Shown here: in pieces, positions 1-10,996 of the stretch
How the letters are laid out: every line of letters starts with the position of its first letter
How positions within the stretch are numbered: the stretch's first letter is position 1
DNA from: Bordetella parapertussis
Lineage (GTDB): Bacteria; Pseudomonadota; Gammaproteobacteria; Burkholderiales; SG8-41
Direction: 5' to 3'
DNA: 34,550 nt
Assembly: GCA_945870465.1 (NCBI GenBank)
Contig: CAMBSS010000023.1
Span: 1 to 34,550 of the forward strand
Made by a program: the position numbers and the translations under genes
Notes under the pieces: model-generated
Databases searched by the model: none
Told to the model about the DNA's origin: nothing
The model's input: only the letters and a program-made list of their open reading frames with translations

Positions 1-837
1 AGCGTGCAAAACACGCGCAAGATCACCAAGGCGATGGAAATGGTCGCGGCGTCCAAGATGCGCAAGGCGCAGGAACGCATGCGCGCCGCGCGGCCCTATG
101 GCGACAAGATACGCAATATCACGGCCAACCTGGCGCACGCCAATCCGGAGTACAAGCCGCCGTTTTTGCGGACGAGCAACAATGCGGGCGCGGTAGGCGT
201 CATCGTCGTTACTACCGACAAGGGGCTGTGCGGCGGCCTGAACACCAATATCCTGCGCCTGCTGCTCGCGAGGCTGAAGGAGCTGGAAGGCCAGGGCAAG
301 AAGATCATGGCCACGGCCATCGGCAACAAGGGTTTCGGCTTTCTTAGCCGGCTGGGCGCGAACGTTGTTTCGCACGTCGTGCAGTTCGGCGATACGCCGC
401 GTCTCGACAAGCTGATCGGCCCGGTCAAAGTCATGCTTGATGCATACAGCGCGGGCGAACTCGACGCCGTTTATTTGTTTTATACCGGCTTCGTGAATAC
501 GATGAAGCAGGAACCCACGGTCGAGCAATTGCTGCCCCTGTCCAAAGAGCGCATGCAGGCCGATCCGCAAGAGCATTCCTGGGATTATCTTTACGAGCCG
601 GATCCGCGCGCGGTCATCGACGATCTTTTGCTGCGTTATGTCGAAGCGCTGATTTACCAGGCGGTCGCCGAGAACATGGCGTCCGAGCAGAGTGCACGCA
701 TGGTGGCGATGAAAGCGGCGTCAGACAACGCCAAGACCCTGATCGACGAACTGCAGCTCACCTACAACAAGGCGCGCCAGGCATCGATCACCAAGGAACT
801 GTCTGAAATTGTCGGCGGCGCAGCAGCAGTTGGCTGA
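1..837 (+). CDS. atpG: F1Fo ATP synthase gamma subunit (5' end cut by window)
   Basis: This is the central rotor stalk of F1, coupling proton flow through Fo to catalysis in the alpha/beta hexamer on the cytoplasmic face of the membrane. The visible 278 codons start at [20 protein letters not shown], which matches about residue 13 of the E. coli subunit, so roughly a dozen N-terminal codons lie upstream of the window. Other family signatures are [11 protein letters not shown], the [10 protein letters not shown] segment, and the C-terminal helix with [18 protein letters not shown] and [26 protein letters not shown] stop is at 835-837. The GTG at position 4 is only an internal valine codon. atpD follows after an unusually long 137-bp gap (start codon at 975) that contains an imperfect copy of this gene's last ~35 bases (see findings). 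Confidence 0.97.
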   Translation, partial: SVQNTRKITKAMEMVAASKMRKAQERMRAARPYGDKIRNITANLAHANPEYKPPFLRTSNNAGAVGVIVVTTDKGLCGGLNTNILRLLLARLKELEGQGKKIMATAIGNKGFGFLSRLGANVVSHVVQFGDTPRLDKLIGPVKVMLDAYSAGELDAVYLFYTGFVNTMKQEPTVEQLLPLSKERMQADPQEHSWDYLYEPDPRAVIDDLLLRYVEALIYQAVAENMASEQSARMVAMKAASDNAKTLIDELQLTYNKARQASITKELSEIVGGAAAVG

Positions 838-950
838 TGCCCGCTTGGCAATGGACGAGACTCATATGCGCGCAGCGAATGTGATGATGAGGCGAAATTG
901 TCAAGCAACGACAGCCGTCGGCTGATCTGCACGCCTGCCAAAGAATTTAA

Positions 951-2405
<1,455 letters not shown>

Positions 2406-2418
2406 TAGGCACTCACAT

Positions 2419-2838
2419 ATGGCAAATACCCTGCAAGTCGATGTCGTAAGCGCGGAAGCCCTGATCTTTTCGGGCGAGGCGGAGTTCGTGGTGTTGCCTG
2501 GAGAATCCGGCGAACTGGGAATCTATCCGCGGCATGCTCCGCTGCTGACGCGCATCAAGCCGGGCGCGGTGCGCATCAAGCGCCCGGACGGCGAAGAGGA
2601 ACTGGTATTCGTTGCCGGCGGCATTCTTGAAGTACAGCCCAAAGGCGTGACCGTGCTCGCCGATACAGCGATCCGCGGTCGTGATCTGGATGAGGCCAAA
2701 GCCACGGAAGCACAACAGCGCGCCAAGGAAGCCATGGCGAATGCGAAAAGCGATCTGGATTTTGCCAAAGCACAATCGGAGTTCGCGGTCATGGCCGCCC
2801 AGATTGCTGCAATTCGCCGGTTGCGGCCGAAAAAATAG
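2419..2838 (+). CDS. atpC: F1Fo ATP synthase epsilon subunit
   Basis: Epsilon binds the gamma stalk and its C-terminal helices inhibit ATP hydrolysis. The 139-aa product has the N-terminal beta-sandwich ([20 protein letters not shown], then [18 protein letters not shown]) and a charged helical C-terminus from about residue 88 ([17 protein letters not shown]) to RLRPKK. Length and both domains are normal. It starts 13 bases after atpD, preceded only by a weak TAGG, and is the last gene of the ATP synthase operon. An intrinsic terminator follows 22 bases after the stop. Confidence 0.97.
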   Translation: MANTLQVDVVSAEALIFSGEAEFVVLPGESGELGIYPRHAPLLTRIKPGAVRIKRPDGEEELVFVAGGILEVQPKGVTVLADTAIRGRDLDEAKATEAQQRAKEAMANAKSDLDFAKAQSEFAVMAAQIAAIRRLRPKK

Positions 2839-2860
2839 CGCCAATTCGGCGGCAAATCAG

Positions 2861-2887
2861 AAAGGCAGTCAATGACTGCCTTTTTTA
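2861..2887 (+). terminator. Rho-independent terminator of the atp operon
   Basis: AAAGGCAGT (2861-2869) pairs with ACTGCCTTT (2875-2883) around a short CAATG loop, and T residues continue to 2886. It lies 22 bases after the atpC stop and before glpD, so it should end ATP synthase transcription and separate glpD from it. The left arm has three A residues, so weak activity in the other direction is possible. Confidence 0.9.
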
Positions 2888-2949
2888 TTTTCCAGCGGAC
2901 GATGGATTAGAATCGGCAGGCGCGGCAACTCAAATCTCCAGGTCACTAT

Positions 2950-4461
2950 ATGACAGGCGAATCTCCGCAATACGATCTCCTGGTCATCGGCGGCGGCATC
3001 AACGGCGCCGGCATCGCGCGCGATGCGGCAGGCCGCGGGTTATCCGTGATCCTCGCCGAAAAAGACGATCTCGCGAATGCGACATCGTCATCGAGCAGCA
3101 AACTGATACACGGCGGCCTGCGCTATCTCGAACAGTATGAATTCCGTCTGGTGGCCGAGGCCCTGGGCGAGCGCGAGGTGCTGCTTAACATCGCGCCTCA
3201 CCTGGTGGCAGCGCTGCGTTTCGTGATGCCGCACGTGCCGGAACTGCGGCCGCGCTGGATGATACGCGCAGGACTCTATTTGTACGACCACCTGGGACGC
3301 CGCACCCGCTTGCCGGGCTCGCACGGCATCGATCTCAAGGGCACCGAGTACGGTGCCGGTCTCAAACCAACTTTAAGCAAGGGCTTTATTTACTCGGACT
3401 GCCGCGTCGACGATACGCGGCTGGTCGTCGCCAACGCCATGGGTGCGCGTGAACTCGGCGCTGAGATACTGACGCGAACCGAATGTGTATTCGCCAAGCG
3501 GGCTGACCACGGCTGGCAGGCGAGGTTACGTACGGCACAAGGCGTCGAGCGGACGGTCATGGCACGCGCCGTCGTCAATGCCGCGGGACCGTGGGTCAAG
3601 CAGGTATTGAACGACAGGCTGCACCAGCCCAGCCGCGACAACGTCAAGCTGGTCAAGGGCAGCCACATCGTAGTGCCCCGGTTATACCCGGGCGCGCACG
3701 CCTTTATCCTGCAGAACGACGACAGGCGCGTGGTCTTCATGATTCCTTACGAAGAGAACTACACACTGATCGGCACCACCGACATCGCGCTGGGCGGAGA
3801 CCCCGCGCAGCCGGTCGCGAGCCCGGAAGAAATCGCATATCTATGCCGCGCGGTAAACCGCTATCTGGCGCAACCACTTGCGCCGGCCGACGTGGTGTGG
3901 AGCTATGCCGGCATCCGGCCGCTCTACGACGACGGCACTGCCGACCCGTCGGCGGTCACACGCGATTACACCTTACGGCTCGACTCCGATATGGGAGCGG
4001 CGCCCGTGCTGTCAGTTTTCGGCGGCAAGATCACAACTTATCGCAAACTCGCCGAGCATGCGCTCGACAAACTGCAACCGTGGTTTCCCGCAATGCGTCC
4101 AGCCTGGACTGCGGGCACCGCGTTGCCTGGGGGCACTCTGCCGGCGGGATTGGAGCAATTTACAGAGGGCGAAATGCGGCGTGCTTGGCCGTGGCTGAGC
4201 GACGCCGTGCGACGAGCGCTTGCCCGTCGTCATGGCAGCATTGCGCGGCAGGTGCTGGAAGGGGCGCAATCGCTATCCGACCTCGGCAGCTATTTCGGCG
4301 CCGACCTGTATGCGCGCGAAGTCGACTACATGCTCCGGCACGAATGGGCTTGCACGGGCGAAGACATTCTGTATCGCCGCACCAAATGCGGCCTGCATCT
4401 GACCGCTGCGCAACAAGAAGCGGTGGCACTTTACGTCGCGGCGCGTGACACAGCTTGCTGA
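2950..4461 (+). CDS. glpD: Aerobic glycerol-3-phosphate dehydrogenase (FAD)
   Basis: Peripheral inner-membrane flavoenzyme that oxidises sn-glycerol 3-phosphate to dihydroxyacetone phosphate and passes electrons to quinone. The product is 503 aa, full length. The FAD-binding Rossmann motif is at residues 11-20 (LLVIGGGINGAGIARDAAGRG), followed by ATSSSSSKLIHGGLRYLEQYEFRLV, the signature of the family. FGGKITTYRKLAEH marks the later part of the FAD domain, and a C-terminal helical domain ends at residue 503. The upstream ribosome-binding site is weak (CAGG). It sits between the atp terminator and glmU; related genomes commonly place glmU directly after atpC (recalled), so glpD may be an insertion. 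No glpF, glpK or glpR is visible nearby. Confidence 0.96.
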   Translation: MTGESPQYDLLVIGGGINGAGIARDAAGRGLSVILAEKDDLANATSSSSSKLIHGGLRYLEQYEFRLVAEALGEREVLLNIAPHLVAALRFVMPHVPELRPRWMIRAGLYLYDHLGRRTRLPGSHGIDLKGTEYGAGLKPTLSKGFIYSDCRVDDTRLVVANAMGARELGAEILTRTECVFAKRADHGWQARLRTAQGVERTVMARAVVNAAGPWVKQVLNDRLHQPSRDNVKLVKGSHIVVPRLYPGAHAFILQNDDRRVVFMIPYEENYTLIGTTDIALGGDPAQPVASPEEIAYLCRAVNRYLAQPLAPADVVWSYAGIRPLYDDGTADPSAVTRDYTLRLDSDMGAAPVLSVFGGKITTYRKLAEHALDKLQPWFPAMRPAWTAGTALPGGTLPAGLEQFTEGEMRRAWPWLSDAVRRALARRHGSIARQVLEGAQSLSDLGSYFGADLYAREVDYMLRHEWACTGEDILYRRTKCGLHLTAAQQEAVALYVAARDTAC

Positions 4462-4468
4462 ATCCCCG

Positions 4469-4477
4469 TGAGATAAT
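4469..4477 (+). promoter_or_regulatory. Candidate extended -10 promoter element for glmU
   Basis: TGAGATAAT fits the extended -10 pattern TGnTATAAT with one mismatch in the hexamer. The hexamer (4472-4477) is followed by exactly six bases and then the glmU ATG at 4484, so transcription would start at or next to the start codon. No clear -35 element at normal spacing was found. Support is the motif alone. Confidence 0.3.
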
Positions 4478-4483
4478 TCGCCC

Positions 4484-5851
4484 ATGGCTGTCAATGTCGT
4501 AATACTCGCCGCAGGCCAGGGCAAGCGTATGCAGTCCGCGTTGCCCAAGGTCCTGCATTCGCTCGCGGGCGCAGCGCTGCTCGCGCACGTGATTGCCGCT
4601 GCACGCGAGTTGAAGCCGGCACGCATTTGCGTCGTCTACGGCCATGGCGGCGAACAGGTGCCGCAGGCATTGGGGGCCGCCGGACTGATATTCGTCAAGC
4701 AGCAGCCGCAATTGGGTACCGGCCACGCGCTCAAGCAGGCGTTGCCGCATCTGGACGCACGCAAAGACACGCTGGTGCTGTACGGCGATGTGCCGTTGAT
4801 CGCCGCGACAACGCTAAACGCATTATGTGCCGGTAGTGGCGAACGTTTGCGCATCCTGACCGCCGAACTCGACGATCCGCGTGGTTATGGACGTATTGTG
4901 CGCAACGCCAAACGCGCAATCACCGCTATCGTCGAGGAAAAAGACGCCGGCGAAAAACAGCGCGGCATTCGAGAAATCAACACCGGCATCATGTTGCTGC
5001 CGGGCAAACGCCTCGCTGGCTGGCTGCGGCAGCTGTCCAACCGCAACGCCCAGCGCGAATACTATCTTACAGACGTGGTGGCGCTCGCACTGAAGGACCG
5101 CGTCAAAATCGAATCGAGCGCGCCACGCGACAACTGGGAAATCCACGGCGTCAACAGCATGCAGCAGCTCGCACAGGTTGAGCGCATTCACCAGGCGCAA
5201 ACTGCGGTACGCCTGCTGGAAGCGGGTGTTGCGCTCGCTGATCCCATGCGCATCGATGTGCGCGGCAGCCTCATTTGCGGGCGCGATGTGCGCATCGACG
5301 TCAATTGCGTGTTCGAGGGTGCGGTCGAAATCGGCGACAACGCGGTCATTGGCGCCAATTGCGTCATCCGCAACGCGAAGATAGGCGCGGCGACGCGTAT
5401 CGAGCCATTTTCGATGATAGACGACGCGAAAATCGGCAAGAACTGCCGCGTCGGACCTTATGCACGCATACGTCCCGGAACCAGGCTTGCCGCGGACGTT
5501 CATATCGGCAACTTCGTCGAGGTCAAAGCATCGAGCGTCGGCGCCGGATCCAAGGCCAATCATCTCGCCTATGTCGGCGACACCAGCATAGGCCGCAACG
5601 TCAACGTCGGGGCTGGCACCATTACCTGCAACTACGACGGTGTGAACAAGCACCGGACGGTGATTGAAGACGACGTGCTGATCGGGTCCGACGTTCAACT
5701 GGTAGCGCCGGTCACCGTGCACGCGGGCGCCACCATCGGCGCCGGCGCGACCATCACCAAGGACGTTCCGGCGGGTGAACTTACTTATACGGAAATGAAG
5801 CAGGTCGTGAAGCGTGGCTGGAAGCGCCCGTTGAAAATCGGCAAGCGGTGA
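4484..5851 (+). CDS. glmU: Bifunctional GlmU: GlcN-1-P acetyltransferase / GlcNAc-1-P uridyltransferase
   Basis: Cytoplasmic enzyme that acetylates glucosamine 1-phosphate and then transfers UMP from UTP to give UDP-GlcNAc, the precursor of peptidoglycan and lipid A. The 455-aa product has an N-terminal pyrophosphorylase domain (about 1-227) with the nucleotide motif [18 protein letters not shown] at residues 8-25 and YGDVPL at about 100-105. The left-handed beta-helix acetyltransferase domain runs from about residue 250 to the end, with hexapeptide repeats, ARIRPGT at about 327-333 and the catalytic histidine in [14 protein letters not shown] (H360). It starts 22 bases after glpD and is followed 28 bases later by glmS. 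There is no recognisable Shine-Dalgarno sequence before the ATG. Confidence 0.97.
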   Translation: MAVNVVILAAGQGKRMQSALPKVLHSLAGAALLAHVIAAARELKPARICVVYGHGGEQVPQALGAAGLIFVKQQPQLGTGHALKQALPHLDARKDTLVLYGDVPLIAATTLNALCAGSGERLRILTAELDDPRGYGRIVRNAKRAITAIVEEKDAGEKQRGIREINTGIMLLPGKRLAGWLRQLSNRNAQREYYLTDVVALALKDRVKIESSAPRDNWEIHGVNSMQQLAQVERIHQAQTAVRLLEAGVALADPMRIDVRGSLICGRDVRIDVNCVFEGAVEIGDNAVIGANCVIRNAKIGAATRIEPFSMIDDAKIGKNCRVGPYARIRPGTRLAADVHIGNFVEVKASSVGAGSKANHLAYVGDTSIGRNVNVGAGTITCNYDGVNKHRTVIEDDVLIGSDVQLVAPVTVHAGATIGAGATITKDVPAGELTYTEMKQVVKRGWKRPLKIGKR

Positions 5852-5879
5852 ACCCATGAGCCGCAAAGGATAATAGGCG

Positions 5880-7694
5880 ATGTGTGGAATCGTGGGCGCG
5901 GTCGCCGCGCGCAATGTCGTGCCGCTACTACTCGAAGGCCTCAAGCGGCTCGAATACCGCGGCTACGATTCATGCGGTGTCGCGGTATATAACGATGGAC
6001 TCAAACGCGCCCGCTCGGTGCGTCGTGTCGAAGACCTCCTGGCGCAAATTCAGGAAACCGGATTGTCCGGCACCACTGGAATTTCACATACGCGCTGGGC
6101 CACACACGGTGCGCCGGTCACGGCGAACGCGCATCCACATTTCTCGCGCGGGCGCATTGCGCTGGTGCACAACGGCATCATCGAGAACTACGAAGAGCTC
6201 CGGCGCGAGCTGCAGGTGGCCGGATTCGAGTTTGAAAGTCAAACCGATACCGAAGTCATCGCGCATCTCGTGAATCATCTGTATGCGGGCGACCTTTTAA
6301 AAGCGGTGCAGCAGGCGGTCAAGCGGTTGCATGGCGCGTACGCGATTGCCGTGTTTTGCCAGGACGAGTCGCAGCGCGTAGTCGCGGCACGCTTCGGCAG
6401 TCCGCTGGTGGTTGGGCTGGGCAGCGGTGAGAACTTTGTCGCGTCTGACGCCATGGCGCTGTCTGGCACTACCGACCGCATTGTCTATCTCGAGGAAGGC
6501 GACGTCGTCGACGTGCAGCAGATGGCAGTGCGGATTTACGACCGCAATGATGCGCCAGTGGAGCGCGAGGTCCGTATTGTAGAAGCGCAGGCCGGCGTAC
6601 CCGAGCTTGGGCCGTATCGCCATTTCATGCAAAAGGAAATCTTCGAGCAGCCGCGAGCAATCGCCGATACCCTCGAAGGAGTGATTGCGGCAACGCCCGC
6701 GTTGTTCGGCGATGGCGCGGAAGAGGTCTTTAGCCGCATCGACTCATTGCTGATCCTGGCTTGCGGCACCAGCTACTACGCCGGCCTGACGGCAAAATAC
6801 TGGCTGGAAGCCATCGCCAAGCTGCCGACCCAGGTCGAAATCGCCAGCGAATACCGTTATCGGGAAAGCGTGCCGGACCCGAAAACGCTGGTGATCGTGA
6901 TTTCGCAGTCCGGCGAAACAGCGGACACGCTCGCCGCACTGAAGCACGCGCAGGCGCTCGGCATGAACGAAACGCTGGCGATCTGCAACGTTGCGTCCAG
7001 CGCAATCGTTCGACTGACCAAGCTTAACTACCTGACCCGTGCCGGCGTCGAGATCGGGGTTGCATCCACCAAAGCGTTTACAACGCAGTTAACGGCACTA
7101 TTCCTGCTGACTCTGTCGCTGGCGAAATTGCGCGGGAAGCTGCCCTTAGACGCGGAGGCCGCAGCACTGCGCAATCTACGCCATTTGCCTGCTGCGCTGC
7201 AGGCCGTGCTTGCGCTGGAACCGCAGATCATTGCGTGGGCTGGCGAGTTCGCGCACAAGGAGCACGCGCTGTTCCTGGGACGCGGCCGGCATTTTCCGAT
7301 CGCGCTCGAAGGTGCGCTTAAGTTGAAAGAAATCTCGTATATCCACGCAGAAGCCTATGCGGCGGGTGAATTGAAGCACGGCCCGCTCGCGCTGGTTACC
7401 GATCAGATGCCGGTGGTCACGGTTGCGCCCAACGATGTTTTGCTCGAAAAGTTGAAATCGAACATCCAGGAAGTGCGCGCGCGCGGCGGCCAGATGTACG
7501 TGTTCGCCGACGCCGATACGCATATTTCTTCAAGCGATGGTATCAAAGTCATACGCCTGCCCGAACATTACGGTGCGCTATCGCCGATTCTGCACGTCGT
7601 ACCCCTGCAACTGCTCGCGTATCACACCGCACTCGCGCGCGGCAACGACGTCGACAAGCCGCGTAATCTCGCCAAATCTGTCACGGTTGAGTAA
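5880..7694 (+). CDS. glmS: Glutamine:fructose-6-phosphate aminotransferase (isomerising)
   Basis: First committed step of amino-sugar synthesis: fructose 6-phosphate plus glutamine gives glucosamine 6-phosphate and glutamate. The 604-aa protein begins MCGIVGAV, so Cys2 becomes the N-terminal nucleophile of the glutaminase domain after Met removal. SHTRWATHG (about 69-77) is the conserved glutamine-site segment. Two SIS sugar-isomerase domains follow, with CGTSYYAG and [10 protein letters not shown] visible in the first, and the protein ends [13 protein letters not shown] as in the family. An AAAGGA purine run precedes the ATG. glmU upstream provides the next enzymes of the pathway apart from GlmM. 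There is no room for a glmS ribozyme in the 28-bp gap. Confidence 0.97.
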   Translation: MCGIVGAVAARNVVPLLLEGLKRLEYRGYDSCGVAVYNDGLKRARSVRRVEDLLAQIQETGLSGTTGISHTRWATHGAPVTANAHPHFSRGRIALVHNGIIENYEELRRELQVAGFEFESQTDTEVIAHLVNHLYAGDLLKAVQQAVKRLHGAYAIAVFCQDESQRVVAARFGSPLVVGLGSGENFVASDAMALSGTTDRIVYLEEGDVVDVQQMAVRIYDRNDAPVEREVRIVEAQAGVPELGPYRHFMQKEIFEQPRAIADTLEGVIAATPALFGDGAEEVFSRIDSLLILACGTSYYAGLTAKYWLEAIAKLPTQVEIASEYRYRESVPDPKTLVIVISQSGETADTLAALKHAQALGMNETLAICNVASSAIVRLTKLNYLTRAGVEIGVASTKAFTTQLTALFLLTLSLAKLRGKLPLDAEAAALRNLRHLPAALQAVLALEPQIIAWAGEFAHKEHALFLGRGRHFPIALEGALKLKEISYIHAEAYAAGELKHGPLALVTDQMPVVTVAPNDVLLEKLKSNIQEVRARGGQMYVFADADTHISSSDGIKVIRLPEHYGALSPILHVVPLQLLAYHTALARGNDVDKPRNLAKSVTVE

Positions 7695-9525
7695 GACCGC
7701 CGCCGGCACCGCGCCACCCGACGCGCGGACCATACTCAAAGCCGTTTTCGGTTACCCCGCGTTTCGCGGATTGCAGGCCGAGATCATCGGGCATGTTGCG
7801 GGAGGCGGCGACTGCCTCGTATTGATGCCGACGGGTGGCGGTAAATCATTGTGTTATCAGATTCCGGCTTTGCTGCGCACCGGTAGCGGCATTGTAGTTT
7901 CACCGTTGATCGCATTGATGCAGGACCAGGTGGCGGCGTTGCTGGAGGCCGGCGTGCGAGCTGCATTTTTGAATTCGACACTAGCCAGTAAAGAGGCATT
8001 GGCGGTAGAACGCGCGCTGATCGCGGGGGAGTACGATTTGCTTTATGTCGCCCCCGAACGGCTGATGACCGGGCGCTTCATGCAGTTGCTCGAAAAATTG
8101 CGCAGCGCCAGCCGGCTCGCGTTGTTTGCCATCGATGAAGCCCACTGCGTCGCGCAGTGGGGTCACGATTTTCGCCCGGAATATATCCAGCTTTCCATGT
8201 TGCACGAGCGGTTTCCCGATGTGCCGCGCATAGCGCTTACGGCGACCGCCGATCAACAGACGCGCGCGGAGATCATTACCCGCCTCGGTCTTGATGACGC
8301 GCGGGTGTTCGTGTCGAGCTTCGACCGGCCGAATATCCGCTACCGCATAGTCGAAAAAGCCACGGCGAGAGCACAACTCCTCGCTTTTCTCAAGGCTGAG
8401 CACGCTAATGATGCCGGCATTATCTATTGCCTGTCGCGGAAAAAAGTCGAGGAAACAGCGGCGTGGCTGGTCGATGAGGGATATAACGCACTGGCCTATC
8501 ACGCGGGGATGGAAACGGCGACGCGCACACGCCATCAGGCGCGTTTCCTGCGCGAGGACGGCATTATCATGGTGGCAACTATTGCATTTGGCATGGGCAT
8601 CGACAAACCCGACGTACGCTTTGTCGCCCACCTCGATTTGCCCAAAAGCATAGAAGGTTATTACCAGGAAACCGGGCGTGCCGGCCGCGATGGTTCACCC
8701 GCTGACGCATGGATGACGTACGGTCTTGCCGACGTGGTGAATCATAGACGCATGATCGATTCATCGGAAGCGGATGACCAATTCAAACGTGTCGCGGGAG
8801 CCAAGCTCGATGCCCTGCTGGGTCTGTGCGAAGCGACAACTTGCCGGCGCGTGCGCTTGTTGGCGTATTTCGGCGAGTCTTCCACGCCGTGCGGCAATTG
8901 CGATACCTGTCTCGAGCCGCCGCAGGTCTGGGATGGGACGGTGGCCGCGCAAAAAGCGTTGTCCTGCGCGTTTCGCTGCGGCCAGCGTTTCGGTGCCGGG
9001 CATTTGATCGATGTGCTGCTCGGCAACGAGACCGACCGCATGGTGCAATGGGGGCATCGGGAGTTAAGTACTTTCGGCATCGGCAAGGAGTTCGACAAGA
9101 AACAATGGCAGACGGTCTTTCGCCAGCTGGTTGCGCAGGGCCTGCTGGCAGTTGACCACGCTGGTTACGGCGCATTGAAACTGACAGAAGCAAGCCGCGC
9201 GGTATTGACGGGCGGACAGACGCTCCACATGCGTAAAGCGCAGGAAGCGCGGCGCGAACGCACCGCCAGGAAAGGCGCAAAAAGTGCGGTGTCGGCAGGG
9301 CTGGACGACGCAGCACGCGAACTCTGGGAGCGTCTGCGCGAGTGGCGCGCAGGTATCGCAAAGGAGCATGGCGTTCCCGCCTATGTGGTGTTTCACGACG
9401 CGACTCTGGCGGAACTCGCACGCGAGCGTCCTGTTACTGAAGATGCATTGAGCCGGATTTCCGGCGTAGGTACGCGCAAGCTGGAGCGTTATGGCGCTGA
9501 TTTGCTCAAGCTTATGGGCGCGTGA
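7687..9525 (+). CDS. recQ: ATP-dependent DNA helicase RecQ
   Basis: 3'-5' SF2 helicase acting in recombination repair and fork restart. With the TTG start chosen here the product is 612 aa, close to the E. coli length. Motifs in order are the Q-motif region FRGLQAEII (about 26-34), Walker [12 protein letters not shown] (about 48-58), the DEAH box [20 protein letters not shown], motif [12 protein letters not shown], a four-cysteine zinc site (CEATTC then CGNCDTC), and a C-terminal HRDC domain ending [19 protein letters not shown]. The frame stays open far into glmS, but only sequence from TTG 7687 onwards resembles RecQ. TTG overlaps the glmS stop by 8 bases, which suggests translational coupling. 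There is no strong ribosome-binding site, so the exact start is uncertain. Confidence 0.93.
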   Translation: MSKTAAGTAPPDARTILKAVFGYPAFRGLQAEIIGHVAGGGDCLVLMPTGGGKSLCYQIPALLRTGSGIVVSPLIALMQDQVAALLEAGVRAAFLNSTLASKEALAVERALIAGEYDLLYVAPERLMTGRFMQLLEKLRSASRLALFAIDEAHCVAQWGHDFRPEYIQLSMLHERFPDVPRIALTATADQQTRAEIITRLGLDDARVFVSSFDRPNIRYRIVEKATARAQLLAFLKAEHANDAGIIYCLSRKKVEETAAWLVDEGYNALAYHAGMETATRTRHQARFLREDGIIMVATIAFGMGIDKPDVRFVAHLDLPKSIEGYYQETGRAGRDGSPADAWMTYGLADVVNHRRMIDSSEADDQFKRVAGAKLDALLGLCEATTCRRVRLLAYFGESSTPCGNCDTCLEPPQVWDGTVAAQKALSCAFRCGQRFGAGHLIDVLLGNETDRMVQWGHRELSTFGIGKEFDKKQWQTVFRQLVAQGLLAVDHAGYGALKLTEASRAVLTGGQTLHMRKAQEARRERTARKGAKSAVSAGLDDAARELWERLREWRAGIAKEHGVPAYVVFHDATLAELARERPVTEDALSRISGVGTRKLERYGADLLKLMGA

Positions 9526-9537
9526 TCCGTTCGCGCT

Positions 9538-10302
9538 TTAGTCGCGTTTCAGGCGCGGCTTGCGCGGAGCATTGCCAAACAGGCGGTCATAAAGCCAGTT
9601 CGGTAATACGCGCATCACGCGCGCGACGATCGCTATTTGCCACGGGATTACTGCAAACGTTTTGCCGCTTGCTATGACGCCGGCGATCTTGCGCGCGGAA
9701 TCGTCGGCGCTCAGGATAAAGGGCATGGGATAGGGATTCTGCGCGGTCATCGGCGTCGCTATATAACCGGGGCATATGGTAATGACTTTGACGCCGCTCG
9801 CGCGCAGCTCGACGCGCACGCTTTCGAGGTAGGAAATAGCCGCCGCCTTGGAAGCCGAGTAAGCCGCCGCACCGGGCAGCCCGCGATAACCGGCCACGCT
9901 TGCGATGCCCACCAGCGCTCCCCGTCCCGCATCGCGCATCGCGGCAATGAACGGCTGAAACGTTTGCACCATGCCGACGACGTTGATATCGAGCACATCC
10001 TTGAAAGCTGCCAGGTCTTCGGGAACTTCAGTCAGTGTTCCGGTACTGACGCCCGCGTTTGCAATCACGATATCAGGGCAGCCGTGGCGCGCCAGAAAGT
10101 CTGCTGCCGCTGCCTGCAATGCGGCCGCGTCACGCACATCGGCAGCGTAAATTTGCACCGGCGTCGATAACTGCGCGGCAAGTTCTTCCAGCGCGGACTT
10201 GCGGCGTGCAATCAGGCCAAGCACCGCGCCATTGCGCGCGTAATGATGAGCCAGCGCAGTACCGATACCGCTCGACGCGCCGGTGATGATGACACGTTGC
10301 AT
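9538..10302 (-). CDS. Short-chain dehydrogenase/reductase (SDR)
   Basis: Classical SDR oxidoreductase of 254 aa; the substrate cannot be read from the sequence. The NAD(P)-binding TGASSGIG follows directly after MQRVI. NAG appears in IANAGVS, the catalytic Ser lies in GIASVAGYRG and the catalytic Tyr/Lys in YSASK, followed by ICPGYIATPM. The C-terminal part has hydrophobic segments (VIPWQIAIVARVM) that could touch the membrane, as seen in some SDRs. The frame is open upstream to 10434, but the ATG at 10302 places the Rossmann fold at the normal N-terminal position. It is the last gene of the argS operon, 40 bases after the second DsbA gene, and ends 12 bases from the convergent recQ stop. Confidence 0.9.
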   Translation of the reverse strand: MQRVIITGASSGIGTALAHHYARNGAVLGLIARRKSALEELAAQLSTPVQIYAADVRDAAALQAAAADFLARHGCPDIVIANAGVSTGTLTEVPEDLAAFKDVLDINVVGMVQTFQPFIAAMRDAGRGALVGIASVAGYRGLPGAAAYSASKAAAISYLESVRVELRASGVKVITICPGYIATPMTAQNPYPMPFILSADDSARKIAGVIASGKTFAVIPWQIAIVARVMRVLPNWLYDRLFGNAPRKPRLKRD

Positions 10303-10342
10303 CAGGCGCGCGGTGCCGTTATGGAGCAGCAGCGTGTCTGCG

Positions 10343-10993
10343 TTACTGGACGGATTTGGCGGCTTTCTCGCGCTGCTGGCGTGCGATCCGGACCATGCGG
10401 TCAAGGATATCGATGGTTTTCGACGACGAACCATCGGTCAGGTATTTGCCATCCACGACCAGCGATGGCGTGCCTTGTATGTCGTAATCGACGGTCAATT
10501 TGCGCGCGCGTTCGACTTTCTTGCGCGTTTCGTCCGAGCGGTATATCGCCATGAATTTTTCGTGGTCCAGCCCGTTCTTGGCGGCCCACTCCGAGATCAC
10601 TTTCTCCTGGCTCATGTAGAGATCTTCGACGTGATAGCTGCGGAACACCGCAGTATGCAGGCGGTCCACTTCGCCCATTGCTTCGAGCGTGAAATAGGTT
10701 TTGGCGAGCGGCACCCATGAATCGTGGCGCACTACCGGATAGTGGCGGAGCACGACATCATTCGGCTTGCTGTTTTTGCGCCAACGCTCGAGCCGCGGCA
10801 GCAACTCATTGCAGTACTGGCAGCCATAGAAGAAAAAATCGATGACTTCGATCTTGTCGCCGCTTTCGATCGGTTGCTGCGGGATTTCGCGATAATCGAA
10901 ATCACGCTTATCCTGCGCCACGGCCGGCAGCGACATGCAAACAACAGTCAGCCAGCAGAACGCAAGACGCAGCAAGAAACGAGCGGGGGCCAT
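10343..10993 (-). CDS. DsbA-like periplasmic thiol:disulfide oxidoreductase with CQYC active site
   Basis: Thioredoxin-fold protein of the DsbA family, 216 aa. An N-terminal signal peptide (hydrophobic core about residues 6-24, likely cleavage after SLPAVA) exports it. The active-site motif is YGCQYC at residues 56-61, not the CPHC of standard DsbA. The cis-proline loop is GTPSLVVDGKYL. It shares its overall plan with the gene directly upstream: FF-YGC, a helical insertion, GTP, GKYL. It starts 3 bases after that gene's stop, so it looks like a tandem duplicate that has diverged. The CXXC dipeptide sets redox potential in this family, so a different partner or a role other than general oxidation is possible; this is inference. 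Confidence 0.88.
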   Translation of the reverse strand: MAPARFLLRLAFCWLTVVCMSLPAVAQDKRDFDYREIPQQPIESGDKIEVIDFFFYGCQYCNELLPRLERWRKNSKPNDVVLRHYPVVRHDSWVPLAKTYFTLEAMGEVDRLHTAVFRSYHVEDLYMSQEKVISEWAAKNGLDHEKFMAIYRSDETRKKVERARKLTVDYDIQGTPSLVVDGKYLTDGSSSKTIDILDRMVRIARQQREKAAKSVQ

Positions 10994-10996
10994 GAT

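Noticed and set aside
837..924. Two tiny frames in the atpG-atpD gap, one starting at the atpG stop (ATG 837)
   Set aside because: 15 and about 19 codons, no ribosome-binding site, no resemblance to known peptides; the similarity of the second to the atpG end is treated as a possible DNA duplication instead.
912..924. Palindrome-like CAGCCGTCGGCTG in the atpG-atpD gap
   Set aside because: Only six-base arms around a single base, no T-run; a weak hairpin expected by chance in such sequence.
4823..5944. Long minus-strand open frame opposite glmU
   Set aside because: Shadow of the GlmU frame; composition is low-information and no family is recognised.
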